Assembly (NCBI GenBank): GCA_016110215.1
Contig: JADWQD010000014.1
Coordinates: forward strand, 1,178,001-1,242,000
Length of the DNA: 64,000 bases
Direction: 5' to 3'
Origin: Capronia americana
Lineage: Eukaryota; Ascomycota; Eurotiomycetes; Chaetothyriales; Herpotrichiellaceae
In this document: positions 22,027 to 31,225 of the stretch, in pieces
How the letters are laid out: every line of letters begins with the position of its first letter
How positions within the stretch are numbered: position 1 is the stretch's first letter
Notes under the pieces: generated by a model
Told to the model about the DNA's origin: nothing
What the model saw: only the letters and a program-made list of their open reading frames with translations
The model's database searches: none
Position numbers and translations under genes: made by a program

Positions 22027-22730
22027 GATGATGGACAACAAAATCTGACGGTGAGTGTCTTTAGGGACTAGAAATCGACGTTTTCGTTGTCAATATAAGT
22101 ATACATGTGTCCTGGAGTACATCTGTCTACTGCCCATATATATATGTGCGTGCGTCTATCAGCACTGGATCCACTGCCCCGTGGAGGGAGGAATAGACTA
22201 CCCCATGGGGGAGTTAACGAGGCCGGCTGGAACCTGATACCTTCGGCACTTGTGCGCAGAGTATGTTCGGCCGCTCAGCCTCACCGGTTGCTCGCCCAAC
22301 AGACAACTAGACATTGGTTTTGCCGAGATCCCGACACGTATATTTGCTTCCAGCCTCGTCGGCAAAGCCGAGTAGTCGAATCATCACGGAATATCACGGA
22401 TCCTTGAAGTCCAACCTGTCGCTAGAGCCCTGGGACACGGCATTGCCGGCTAGACTCTGAGGTCGGCAGACTACTAGGACTCGTGTCTGTCAAAGAGCCG
22501 AGAAGCAGTAAGCTCAAAATGCCACTTTACTCCAAGGTATTCGGTCGCGGCTCATTGGATAGATTCGCCAGCACCAGTGCTTCGTCTGTCTTATTCTGAA
22601 TCTGTGATAAAGGGGATTTCTATGTTTTAAGCCTACAGGAAGCTTTTATGGCTCTTTCTGGTCATCTTATTCGCCTGCTCAAGTAGATCACTGTCTCTTG
22701 TCCCAGGGCTCTTTTCGAAGCTTCATCGAG
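22027..22730. promoter_or_regulatory. Divergent promoter region, MFS transporter / GMC oxidoreductase
   Basis: 704 bp between two starts pointing apart. A TATA-like ATATATATAT at 22136-22145 lies about 115 bp before the transporter start. Four TCGGCA/TGCCGA hexamers occur at 22243, 22321, 22359 and 22463. A direct repeat of ATCACGGA occurs at 22383-22390 and 22393-22400, placing two CGG triplets one helical turn apart. CGG-containing direct or inverted repeats are the usual targets of Zn2Cys6 factors, one of which is encoded 2.2 kb away. Function is inferred. Confidence 0.5.
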
Positions 22731-24584
22731 ATGGCTGAAAATCACACGGCGTTCTGCACAGCGGAAGAATTCGTGACTACAGAGTATGACTTTCTCATCG
22801 TGGGAGGCGGCACCGCAGGGGCCTGTGTCGCCGCCCGACTCAGCGAAGACCGTGACTGCACGGTCGGGGTGATCGAGGCAGGGGAGAATCTGATGGACGA
22901 TCCGAACGTGTCGACACCAAGCCTCTACCCGGCCATGATCGGCCTCCCCAAGTACGACTGGTGTTTCTCGTCCACGCCACAAGCCAACGCCGGGACCAAG
23001 GTGTACTCGATGCCACGAGGAAAGCTGCTGGGAGGCTCGAGCGGCATCAATTATCTCATGTACTGTCGACCTTCCTCCGCATGCATCGATGCGTGGGTAG
23101 CCCTGGGGAACAGAGGTTGGGGCTGGATGGACTTGCTCCCCTACTTCAAAAAGCACGAGACCTTGGAGCGCAGTCGACTTCGGCGAGATTCTGCTTTCAT
23201 GCCAGTCGACCCCGACGAGGCGGCCGAGTATCACGGCACCGACGGTCCAATCCACGTCTCCTTCAACGACTGGCATCCTCCATTCGAGCAGGACTTTTGT
23301 GAGGCGGCATACGCCGTCACGGGTCGCCCATCAAATATCAAAGATGCGTGGAGTGGCGACCACATGGGCTTCTTTTCCAGCCTCGGAGTCGTCAACCGCT
23401 CTACCGACCGGGGCAAGCGCAGCTATTCTGCCACAGGATATCTGCGACCAAACTTGTCCAGGCAAAACCTGCGAGTGCTGACCTCGTCCCATGTCACAAA
23501 GATTGTCTTGGACGGCACTCGAGCGTTGGGGGTCGAGTTCGTATCGCGAGGTCAATCCTACAGTGCGAGGTGCCGCGAAGAAGTTATCATCAGCGCTGGG
23601 GCCATCCAGAGTCCCCAGATCCTGGAACTCTCTGGTATTGGGAATAAGACCGTCCTGGAGCGAGCTGGCATCAAGCCCCGGATCCGGAACGACGCTATCG
23701 GGGCAAACTTTCAGGATCACGTACTGAGTGGTTTATTGTTCGATCTGAAGGATGACGTGGCCACCTCTCCCGGTGCTCTCCAGGACAGCGCCGAGGCACA
23801 CAAGCAGACCTACATGGAGAGCGGGACGGGGCCTTATGGGTCGCCGGGAATGCTCATGGGCTTCGTGTCGTATTCGTCGGTGAGCACGCCGGCCGAGGTC
23901 GCTGCCACTGTTGTCCAAGCTCGAGACGAGAGCCAGGCGGCCACGCCGTTTGAACGAAAGCGCGAGCAGTTGGTCCTGGATCAGCTTTCGCGCCCCGAAT
24001 TTGCCAACCTTCAGACATTCTGCCTGGGCGGTCGGCTCGACGTCTCCAAGGGCTCCGACCAAACCCAGTTCTTTGCAGCCCATCCGGCCGGCAAGCAGCA
24101 AGTCTCGCTGCTGATGTGCCTGGAGCACCCCCTGTCCCGCGGAAGCGTCCATGTCAGATCGAGCGATCCTTTCCAGCAGCCGGAAATCGACCCTGGATAC
24201 TTTGGCAATCCGGTGGACGCCAAAGTCCTCGCGGCGGGCATCAAATGGATCGACCAAGTATCCAAGCACCCAACATTTGCTAGGCACGTCGCACGCCGAG
24301 AACTACCCCCTGCAGAAAGCGACATTCTCGACACGGAGGAAGGCCGCATCGAGTACCTCAAGAACCACATCAGCACGCAGTATCACCTGATCGGGACGTG
24401 TGCCATGGGAGAAGCGGTGACCGACCGACTGTTGGTGAAAGGAACGGCCAACATTCGCGTCGTCGACGCGAGCGTGTTCCCGGCTCACGTCAGCGGAAAT
24501 ATCCTTGCGACGACCTACGCTGTGGCGGAGAAGGGTGCTGATCTGATCAAGGAAGACAGGAATAAGCGTAGGACCAAATTGTAA
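22731..24584 (+). CDS. GMC-family FAD oxidoreductase, 617 aa, intronless
   Basis: Start at the ATG at 22731 (MAENHTAFCTAEEF); the frame opens upstream only through a TTG. The N-terminal dinucleotide-binding motif reads VGGGTAGACVAARLSE (about residues 23-38), followed by the GMC signature 1 region (GKLLGGSSGINYLMYCR). GMC signature 2 is SAGAIQSPQILELSGIG. The C-terminal catalytic pair is in YHLIGTCAMG (first His, about 550) and HVSGNILATTYAVAEK (second His, about 584). No signal peptide, so the enzyme is probably intracellular, unlike secreted glucose or aryl-alcohol oxidases. Such enzymes oxidise primary or secondary alcohols, or act as dehydrogenases. Likely an early oxidation step of the block. 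Confidence 0.92.
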   Translation: MAENHTAFCTAEEFVTTEYDFLIVGGGTAGACVAARLSEDRDCTVGVIEAGENLMDDPNVSTPSLYPAMIGLPKYDWCFSSTPQANAGTKVYSMPRGKLLGGSSGINYLMYCRPSSACIDAWVALGNRGWGWMDLLPYFKKHETLERSRLRRDSAFMPVDPDEAAEYHGTDGPIHVSFNDWHPPFEQDFCEAAYAVTGRPSNIKDAWSGDHMGFFSSLGVVNRSTDRGKRSYSATGYLRPNLSRQNLRVLTSSHVTKIVLDGTRALGVEFVSRGQSYSARCREEVIISAGAIQSPQILELSGIGNKTVLERAGIKPRIRNDAIGANFQDHVLSGLLFDLKDDVATSPGALQDSAEAHKQTYMESGTGPYGSPGMLMGFVSYSSVSTPAEVAATVVQARDESQAATPFERKREQLVLDQLSRPEFANLQTFCLGGRLDVSKGSDQTQFFAAHPAGKQQVSLLMCLEHPLSRGSVHVRSSDPFQQPEIDPGYFGNPVDAKVLAAGIKWIDQVSKHPTFARHVARRELPPAESDILDTEEGRIEYLKNHISTQYHLIGTCAMGEAVTDRLLVKGTANIRVVDASVFPAHVSGNILATTYAVAEKGADLIKEDRNKRRTKL

Positions 24585-24816
24585 AGATTGTCAACTGGCC
24601 ACCCGTGCTTGCCCCGGAGAAGAGCAGAAGGCAACCTTCCGTGACGGGTTCAAGTATCCCTGTTTGCGCTGTAATGGGATCGGTCAAAATGACGAATATC
24701 ACTGTGCACGTAATTGAATAAGACATTAGTGGCAGATCCCGAACTGCTTTCACGATTTAGAAGCTGTATTTCCACCGTAGCGCGCACAAATGTAAGTTGT
24801 GACCACTCTTCTTGCC

Positions 24817-26349
24817 TCAAGACTCCGAGAGCATCGGTGGAACCATCTTGGACCGTTCGTATTCCACACACGCCTCCTTGATGGCTTGACAGCTATCGAC
24901 GTAGCCAAAGAATCCGAATCTCCGAGCCTTTTCGAGACTGACACCGAAACATCAGTTCAGCGAGCAAGGGAAAGGACTCAGTGCTGATTTACCTCAACGT
25001 CGTTGGCCAGGAATTCAGGATGCAAATGTCGGGAAACATGAACATCTGTTCCACGTCTGCGAAAGGATTTGCTGTGAGTGCGTATTTCTCGGACAGCGAC
25101 TTCCACGCTTCTTGCACCTCGGGCCTGTGAGCCCATTCGGTCAAAGTAAACGTGTACCTGACGTGACCCTGTGGGCCAAAGCTGCGGAATTGTAAGGAGG
25201 CATCTAGGAAACGTTGGACGGGGGGCCGATCACACTCACCCTCTGGGAGGCTGGTCGTGAGCCAGTGGCACTTCGCGGTACTCGGCGTGCTCGTCAGGCG
25301 GCGCGCACTCCAGGCCGTACCAGCTGGCCAATTCGCGCCAGAGCGTGCCCCAGGTGAAGGGGCAGCCGTCGGCGGCGTTGAAGGCCTGGTTGGCAGACGC
25401 CGGGTTGAGCAGCGCCCACTCGGACAGGTAGCTGTTCAGCCGGGCCGACGACTGCGTCTGTTGCTTGTCCCAGGCGGTCCAGTCGCCGGGGAAGGCGAGC
25501 TTGCCGCCCAGGTACCGCTGCACGCTGGCGTAGACGGCCAGTGGCCAGACGATGTTCATCGCGGCCGTCTTGACCGCGCCGACGATGGCCGCCGGTCGCA
25601 CGACATTCCATGCCACCCCGGTCCGCCGGCCGTACTCGAACAGCACGTCCTCCTGCGTGTAGTAAAAGTTGGGCTCGAGCAGCACTCGCGGGTCCGACTC
25701 CCGTTGAGGCGCCGTGGCCGGGCCAAGGTGGACGCCGTAGTTTTTGGCCCCGGTCTGCAAGAGGAACCTTCGCGGTCTGATCTGTGCGGCCTCCAGGCCG
25801 CCGAGGAAGTTGCTCAACAACTGGCCTGTCGTGCCGACCGAGTAGCTGTCAGTTGGCCCGGCCGAGAGGGGGCCCAAAAGAAAAGAAAGATAGGTAGCAT
25901 ACTCACCATTAGCCCGGCACATCTCGTCCTGATCCGACCAGAGGATGCCCTTCTCGACCGGCGGTGGCTGGATGTAGGAGAAGAAGGCGGCGTAATCGCT
26001 TTGAGGGTGCGTTAGTTCATAGTACACATAGGTCTATCCGGGGGGATAACACGCACGCTTGCACCCCATGCTGACGCAGAGTGGCTCCAATGTGCTCAGG
26101 GGACTGCAAAAAGTCCACCGGAATAAAGGTCACGTTCGCGCCGAGTTGACCTTGGGGTGGCTTCCGGGAGAGAGCGTAGATTTTTGACCACCGTTGTGGC
26201 GATTCGGCAAGGACCCTCAGCATGTAATCACCAGAGATGCCATTCGCGCCTGTGACGATAATGGACAAGTTTTTCAAATCCGGTGGATAGGTCGGCGTGC
26301 CGCAGTAGATGCCTTTTTGCTCGACGGTAATGGTGGATGTTCCAGTCAT
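24817..26349 (-). CDS. PRISE-type SDR (progesterone 5-beta-reductase / iridoid synthase-like), 426 aa
   Basis: Five exons on the minus strand: 26349-26057, 25998-25907, 25825-25240, 25181-24993, 24937-24817. In intron 2 the correct acceptor is the distal AG, giving CRANGQLLSNFLGGLE; the nearer AG leads to a stop. Family marks: IVTGANGISG dinucleotide site (about residue 32), FFSYIQPPPVEKG, LLQTGAKNYGVHLGP with the catalytic Lys, EPNFYYTQED with the catalytic Tyr, and WNVVRPAAIVGA. PRISE enzymes reduce activated C=C bonds of enones with NADPH. Length and C-terminal block (PPRGFGPQG) match fungal members. It lies between the GMC oxidase and the ADC-like gene and probably reduces an enone or enal formed by oxidation. 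Note that the last two exons are easily missed. Confidence 0.92.
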
Positions 26350-26925
26350 CTTGAAGGAGATGGTGGTGGTGGTTGAATATTAGACGAACATGTGGGAAAG
26401 AAGCATGTATATATATATGTATTTCTTTCCCTTGGTTGAATTGACCTTCCACCCGAGCTTCCAAGATATATAGACATCTCACCTTTTATTGGACACCGAC
26501 ACGACTTTGCAGCCTTGTCAGAATCCGGATCACCTCCGAATTGCCACCGTTGGCGGTCTTTTCGGCTTGCGCTGCTCGGTAGTTTGGCACCACAAACCCC
26601 ATGAGGTGGGATCTTCTTCCTGGAGAACTTGCCAAGTGCAATGCAAGCTCGTAAGATGCCCTTCGCCCTCCCGCTTTCACTCCTCTCCGGGTGAACGAGT
26701 CGATATAGGCGTAGAGACTGACTTTACTTGCCAGTCCATCACCATGCTAGCAGAAACCCATATCTCAACCGTATAGCAGCCTTATTTGGTGGAAATATGG
26801 GAGCAGAATTACGAGATATAATATTTGGATTTTCCTAGCCTTCTACGAGATCAGAGAGATATGGGACCGATACACCAATTTGACAAGTTAGGTACATTGA
26901 CAAATCCATTCTCTGCACACTGCCA
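26350..26925. other. Spacer upstream of PRISE reductase gene
   Basis: Promoter side of the PRISE gene and 3' side of the ADC-like gene; the TATA-like run in it is listed separately. No gene recognised. Confidence 0.5.
26408..26418 (-). promoter_or_regulatory. TATA-like run upstream of PRISE gene
   Basis: TATATATATAT sits about 60 nt before the ATG at 26349, a plausible core promoter. Could also be a neutral dinucleotide run. Confidence 0.4.
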
Positions 26926-27720
26926 TCATCCTTGACCGTTCTCCTTTACCCGGTCGCCGAGAGCGAACCCCTTCAGGTCAGGAGAAATATAATGTGACGA
27001 CTTTCGCAGCAGTATGCTCTCTCCATAGCGTCGGACAGGGGCCTGGGGCAAAAGAGAAAAGCCCGACAGTGGAGCGAATCCCACGGACCCGGTTCCTGTC
27101 CACAGCTCGCCCTCGGTGCAGATGGTCCGAATGACGACGTACTGGCGCACCACCGGGGGCTGGTCGTTGTGCAGGTGCGGCAGGATGCGGAGGGCCAGGA
27201 TGGCCTTTTGGTCAGGCGGAGGGGACAGAGATTTCAGACCGTGGACCTTGCGTTCCGGCTTGAAGCCAAATTCGATGATTTTGTGGCCAACAGGCCTCTC
27301 CACGTGTCCCAGCTGGTAGCCGGGCGCTCGAGGAGTGTTCGAAGGGTCAAACACCACCTTGCCGATGACCTTGGGCACGCCGAGCTGTTCGCGGCCCATG
27401 AACAGAGCGCCCTCGTTGTCGAGGATCAACTCGAGCGCAAAGTCGTACTTGACGCCCGCCCACGTCACCTCGACGGTCGAGACCATCTCCGAGTAGGCGC
27501 CGAACGGGCTGTACCCCCAGTGGAAGAGGCAGGCCGTGACCAGCGGCTCATCGGCCAGCTCAAAGTCGTCGGGGATCAGGTGTTTGACGGCGTCGGCCGA
27601 CGTGTAATACTGGATCTTGAGCACGTCCGTGTCGGAAAAGTCGACCCTGGTCGCCGGGTACAGGGCATTCTGCGCCGGGACACTGTGAGCTTTTCTCGCA
27701 TCCAAACATCCTCGCTGCAT
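26926..27720 (-). CDS. Acetoacetate-decarboxylase-like protein, 264 aa
   Basis: Start at the ATG ending at 27720 (MQRGCLDARKAHSVP); the frame opens slightly further only through a TTG. The ADC-superfamily core is clear: a beta-rich fold with VKHLIPDDFELADEP, CLFHWGYSPFGAYSEM, and the active-site strand MGREQLGVPKVIGKV. In true acetoacetate decarboxylase this strand ends in two lysines, the first forming the Schiff base and the second lowering its pKa. Here only the first is kept and the second is valine. That fits the broad ADC-like group, whose members include aldolase or dehydratase activities, better than a classical decarboxylase. Probably cytosolic. A short upstream exon cannot be excluded. 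Confidence 0.85.
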   Translation of the reverse strand: MQRGCLDARKAHSVPAQNALYPATRVDFSDTDVLKIQYYTSADAVKHLIPDDFELADEPLVTACLFHWGYSPFGAYSEMVSTVEVTWAGVKYDFALELILDNEGALFMGREQLGVPKVIGKVVFDPSNTPRAPGYQLGHVERPVGHKIIEFGFKPERKVHGLKSLSPPPDQKAILALRILPHLHNDQPPVVRQYVVIRTICTEGELWTGTGSVGFAPLSGFSLLPQAPVRRYGESILLRKSSHYISPDLKGFALGDRVKENGQG

Positions 27721-28176
27721 GATTGTCGAAGCTGAAGATCTGGCCAATGTTTAAGAAATTTGGGTGGTGCGGACCAAAATCGTTTCACAGTCACCCACGT
27801 GGCAATGTACTCATTGTTGCTTTATATGTCCTTGAAGCGAAAAGGAATACAGTCACGGAAAAGTGTGGAGGGGTGGGGGAAGGGGTCCCCAACGGATGGA
27901 CCAGTCATGGAGGTATGTTATGTCCCGAGGCCGGCTGCTGGCCTTGTGCTTCGGTACAAGCAAGGGCTATTCGGAACTTGGGCAAGTCTCGGCATTTTGG
28001 CCGTCGAAAACCGGGGAATGCCTTGTTTTTCTGTTTTTGCATCTTAATCATCTTTTCAATCGTATGGGCAGGCTAAAGCACATCCGTTGCCGAAGCCTTG
28101 TCCATGGGACGCCCAGACATCTACTCAAGGACCTCCGGGCAAACCATTGCTCTTGAAGAGAAACCGGCGGCCATGA
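27721..28176. other. Spacer upstream of ADC-like gene
   Basis: Contains TCGGCA at 27989-27994 and TGCCGA at 28088-28093, the hexamer seen in several promoters of the block. No gene recognised. Confidence 0.45.
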
Positions 28177-29175
28177 TCACCACTGCGGACAGCTATTGTT
28201 GCCAAACACATCCACAGCGTAGATGCCTCCACCGACCGAGACAGGGAGCTGCGCGTATTCAGCGTCCCCTCCCGAAGTCGTGACGTACAGGCAGCCGGTG
28301 TCGTTGAGCGTGCGGCCAAACTGGCACGCCGTCGGGCCAGGGAGCATGGTCAGATTTTGCACGCTCAACGAGGCCAGATCGATCTGTGACAGAACGTCGG
28401 AGCCGCCGACGGTAAAGAGGCGTCCTCCTCCCTGTCCGTCGATCGCAAAGTCGTCGCCTCCGATCGGGGCTATCACGCGCGAGGGTCCGGTGGCCGATCC
28501 TGTCGAGTCGATGGGAACTGCCCCGATGATCTCCTGGCCCGGATTGGTAAAGTAGAGAGTGTTGTTTAGTATCTTAATCCCGTCGACGCCGATGACCGTG
28601 CTGCCGGGGTCCATCAGTGGGTCGGCGACGGCAATTTTTGCGGTCCGCCGGTTGAGATCGAGACGAAAAACGACCCCGAGGTTCAAGTCTGCCCCGAGGA
28701 CCATGTCGCTGCGTCCGGGCAGGGTCGTCAACCCGTCGCCGAACTTGGCCTCAGGCCAATCCATGTATTTTGTCACTATCGGACCAGGATGGCCCGGTCC
28801 GCAACGTGAATAGTCCACGGCCCAGAGCGAGAACGACCCCGTCTCTCCGAGATAGGTCTGCAAGGAAAAGGTGCCGGCGACCACGACAAAGAACTCTGGA
28901 CGGACTTCTACGATCCCAACGGCACCAGTAGCGGAGGGGAATGTAAAGACCAGGTCGGACGTGCCGTGGAACGGGTTGACCGAGTACAGGTGAGGTGCGG
29001 ACGCGTCAGTGGCGAGAATCAGTCCATTTGATCGCACTGCCAATGCTTCTATCCAGGTTCCATCCGAGTACTGATGTAGAAGGTAGCTCGGGGTCGACGC
29101 CGCCAAAATCAGAGAAGAGAGTGCAAGTCCAAGCCAGGCGTGGACAGCGTAGAACGGGAGTTTGTGCTTGTACAT
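28177..29175 (-). CDS. Secreted SMP-30/gluconolactonase-like beta-propeller, 332 aa
   Basis: The frame is open far upstream, but the ATG ending at 29175 gives a classical signal peptide: MYKHKLPF, then a hydrophobic core ending LSSLILAA before STPSYLLHQ. An alternative ATG at 29208 adds 11 residues. The body shows repeating propeller blades: LAVRSNGLILATDA, GIVEVRPEFFVVVAG, DGLTTLPGRSDMVLGAD, GVDGIKILNNTLYFTNPG, DDFAIDGQGGGRLFTVGG and TACQFGRTLNDTGCLYVTTSGG, as in fungal six-bladed SMP-30/LRE-like proteins. Several N-x-S/T sites agree with secretion. Relatives hydrolyse lactones with a divalent metal, though many fungal members lack a known activity. It is the only clearly secreted product of the block, and shares a 462-bp promoter with the dehydratase gene. 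Confidence 0.82.
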   Translation of the reverse strand: MYKHKLPFYAVHAWLGLALSSLILAASTPSYLLHQYSDGTWIEALAVRSNGLILATDASAPHLYSVNPFHGTSDLVFTFPSATGAVGIVEVRPEFFVVVAGTFSLQTYLGETGSFSLWAVDYSRCGPGHPGPIVTKYMDWPEAKFGDGLTTLPGRSDMVLGADLNLGVVFRLDLNRRTAKIAVADPLMDPGSTVIGVDGIKILNNTLYFTNPGQEIIGAVPIDSTGSATGPSRVIAPIGGDDFAIDGQGGGRLFTVGGSDVLSQIDLASLSVQNLTMLPGPTACQFGRTLNDTGCLYVTTSGGDAEYAQLPVSVGGGIYAVDVFGNNSCPQW

Positions 29176-29637
29176 CCTGCCACAATGTCCAAGAGTAGAC
29201 CACCACATTTTCCATGGCTCGTCCTCTTCTACATGAACACTAAATACCAAAATTTCACGGATTCTGCCAAGCCCATTTGCCCATGGGGAAAGGCCATTTC
29301 GTACACCTCGTGGAGAATCCCTGATGAGGCAGAGTTTTCGGATGCTAGACGAGGAATCTGGGGATATCTTCGAGATGGGTGCGGGTTTCTCGGAATGAGA
29401 TGTGATTCGGCATCTCGGTAACAAAGGCTGCTGAGCATGGGCCACGAACGTCCGAGGAGCCGAAAGTTGAATACCGTGAAGCCTGGAGCATCTCGGCAGA
29501 ATTGTGTCCATCCCATGGCTCAGAAAGTGATAGCACAGGCATGGCAGATCCTTGTGGGTACCACGTCAGAGATTACATTTCTTCCAATGGGTGAGCACCA
29601 GGTTTCGACCTGTTGGAGTGACTGAACAATCCTGACC
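29176..29637. promoter_or_regulatory. Divergent promoter region, SMP-30-like / HTD2-type dehydratase
   Basis: 462 bp between divergent starts. TCGGCA occurs at 29407-29412 and 29493-29498. A long open frame runs through it on the minus strand but it has no conserved domain. Shared control of the two genes is inferred. Confidence 0.4.
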
Positions 29638-30726
29638 ATGTGGCTTCTTGGGTACACGACAAGGCTTCCTCCAGTCCGGGCTCGAAATTTGTTGCAACGC
29701 CGACTTTCATGTTCTGCGAGGCACTATGGGCGACCCGATCCCGCTCGAATCGCGGACGACCTGATGCGCAAGTTCTCTGCCGGTCAAACTTTTGTCCGCG
29801 AGCAACTCCTTGACGCTAATCAGTTGCGGTTGTTCGGGCTCACTCTGGATCGATCGTACCTGTGGAGGAACAGCGAATCGCTTCAGGACAAGGAACCTGC
29901 TCAAGGAACCCCCCTACCCGCGGGCTACCACCTTGTGTACTTCACGCCCATCCAGTCCAACGCCAGCCTCGGGCGCGATGGGACTGATGCGTCATTCAAT
30001 CCACGCGAACCTTTCACAAGACGGATGTGGGCCGGAGGCTCCTGCGCTTGGCCAGGCGCTAGCCCTAGCGACGGAGCTCAGTTGTGGTTGAGGGTTGGTG
30101 AAGTCGCCACAGAGGTCACTCGCATCCTGAGTTGCGAGGCGAAGGTTCAGCGAACGGGACAAGACATGTTGGTGGTGGGGGTGGAAAAGGAGTTTCGCAA
30201 CAGCAAGGGAGATTTGTGTGTTCTGGACAGGAGAAACTGGGTTTTTCGCCCAGCGCTTGATCCGGCAAATCCACCATCAGTATCACCACCACCAAGTGCA
30301 CGGCCGTCGGAATCTTCAGGCGAAGAAGGTCTAAAGACAGCTCCCGATGGATATCATGTGAAGGAATACAACCGAGACGAAGCTCTGCTATTCCGATTTT
30401 CGGCGCTCACTTTCAACGCACACCGCATCCATTACGACAAGACGTGGGCAAGGGAGGTGGAGGGACACCGTGGTCTTGTCGTACATGGCCCGATGAACTT
30501 GATTGCCATGCTGGATTTATGGAGGGATGAGGTAGCCGGAGTGAGCGACCAAGAGGTGGTATACCCAGCGGGGATCGATTACAGGGCCGTCAGTCCCGTG
30601 TACGCCAATGAGCCTTATCGAGTGCTGGCCAAAAAGGAGACCACGACTCAGGAGGTGACTGAAGTTGAAGTTGTTAGCAATGACGGCACTCTCTGTATGA
30701 AAGGAACGATCAAGGGCTGGGCCTGA
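29638..30726 (+). CDS. Mitochondrial HTD2-type 3-hydroxyacyl-thioester dehydratase / mesaconyl-CoA-hydratase-like, 362 aa
   Basis: Single exon from the ATG at 29638. The N-terminus (MWLLGYTTRLPPVRARN, then LLQRRLSCSARHYG) is a strong mitochondrial presequence. The C-terminal hot-dog domain has the hydratase-2 catalytic block FSALTFNAHRIHYDKTW at about 250-267, followed by LVVHGPM. An N-terminal FAS1-like half-domain (residues about 40-220) completes the double hot-dog of the HTD2/FAS1-like dehydratase group. Known members hydrate or dehydrate acyl thioesters: HTD2 on acyl carrier protein in mitochondrial fatty acid synthesis, bacterial relatives on mesaconyl-CoA. Placement beside an acyl-CoA dehydrogenase suggests hydration of the enoyl-CoA that enzyme makes. 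It could instead be a spare HTD2. Confidence 0.88.
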   Translation: MWLLGYTTRLPPVRARNLLQRRLSCSARHYGRPDPARIADDLMRKFSAGQTFVREQLLDANQLRLFGLTLDRSYLWRNSESLQDKEPAQGTPLPAGYHLVYFTPIQSNASLGRDGTDASFNPREPFTRRMWAGGSCAWPGASPSDGAQLWLRVGEVATEVTRILSCEAKVQRTGQDMLVVGVEKEFRNSKGDLCVLDRRNWVFRPALDPANPPSVSPPPSARPSESSGEEGLKTAPDGYHVKEYNRDEALLFRFSALTFNAHRIHYDKTWAREVEGHRGLVVHGPMNLIAMLDLWRDEVAGVSDQEVVYPAGIDYRAVSPVYANEPYRVLAKKETTTQEVTEVEVVSNDGTLCMKGTIKGWA

Positions 30727-31225
30727 AACAAGAGGGGCGACTTTCCGCCTAGACATTGGTATCGTGTGTTCTGATTCAAGCAATACCTTTGCAGTGACCA
30801 ATGCCGCTTCCAGTAATCTCGGGCTTTGTGATCGTATCGCGGTTGATCGCGCCAACGCTAAGCCGACAAGAGCTTCGAGCCTTGAACCATATGCCGGTAC
30901 GAGTAGAGCGGTCACGTTCTGAGATACGGGGATTGAGCGCATCCTAGAAGTGCCGACACCGGGGCCGAAAGCACTGCATTGTGTCAATCTCCGGATAACT
31001 GGTCACCGTAGTCCAGGTACGGCGTCCACCAGTCGCCTCGTTTTCCACCGAGCCGGTCCATATTTCCCCCCTGTGCCATGGTGCTGAACTGCGAAAGTCA
31101 GTCTGTTGCCCATTATGGTATTTGGAGTTCATTGTCAATGACGATCCGGGGGGGGCTAGAATTGTCTTCCACAAGAGTCTGCTGTACATCGAAATTCTCA
31201 AATTCTGTTCCAATCTCAGGGAACC
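30727..31225. other. Spacer upstream of acyl-CoA dehydrogenase gene
   Basis: Promoter region of the dehydrogenase, with one TGCCGA hexamer at 30951-30956, about 270 bp before the start. No gene recognised. Confidence 0.45.

Noticed and set aside
25257..26015. 252-codon plus-strand ORF opposite the PRISE gene
   Set aside because: Arginine- and valine-rich antisense shadow of conserved PRISE exons.
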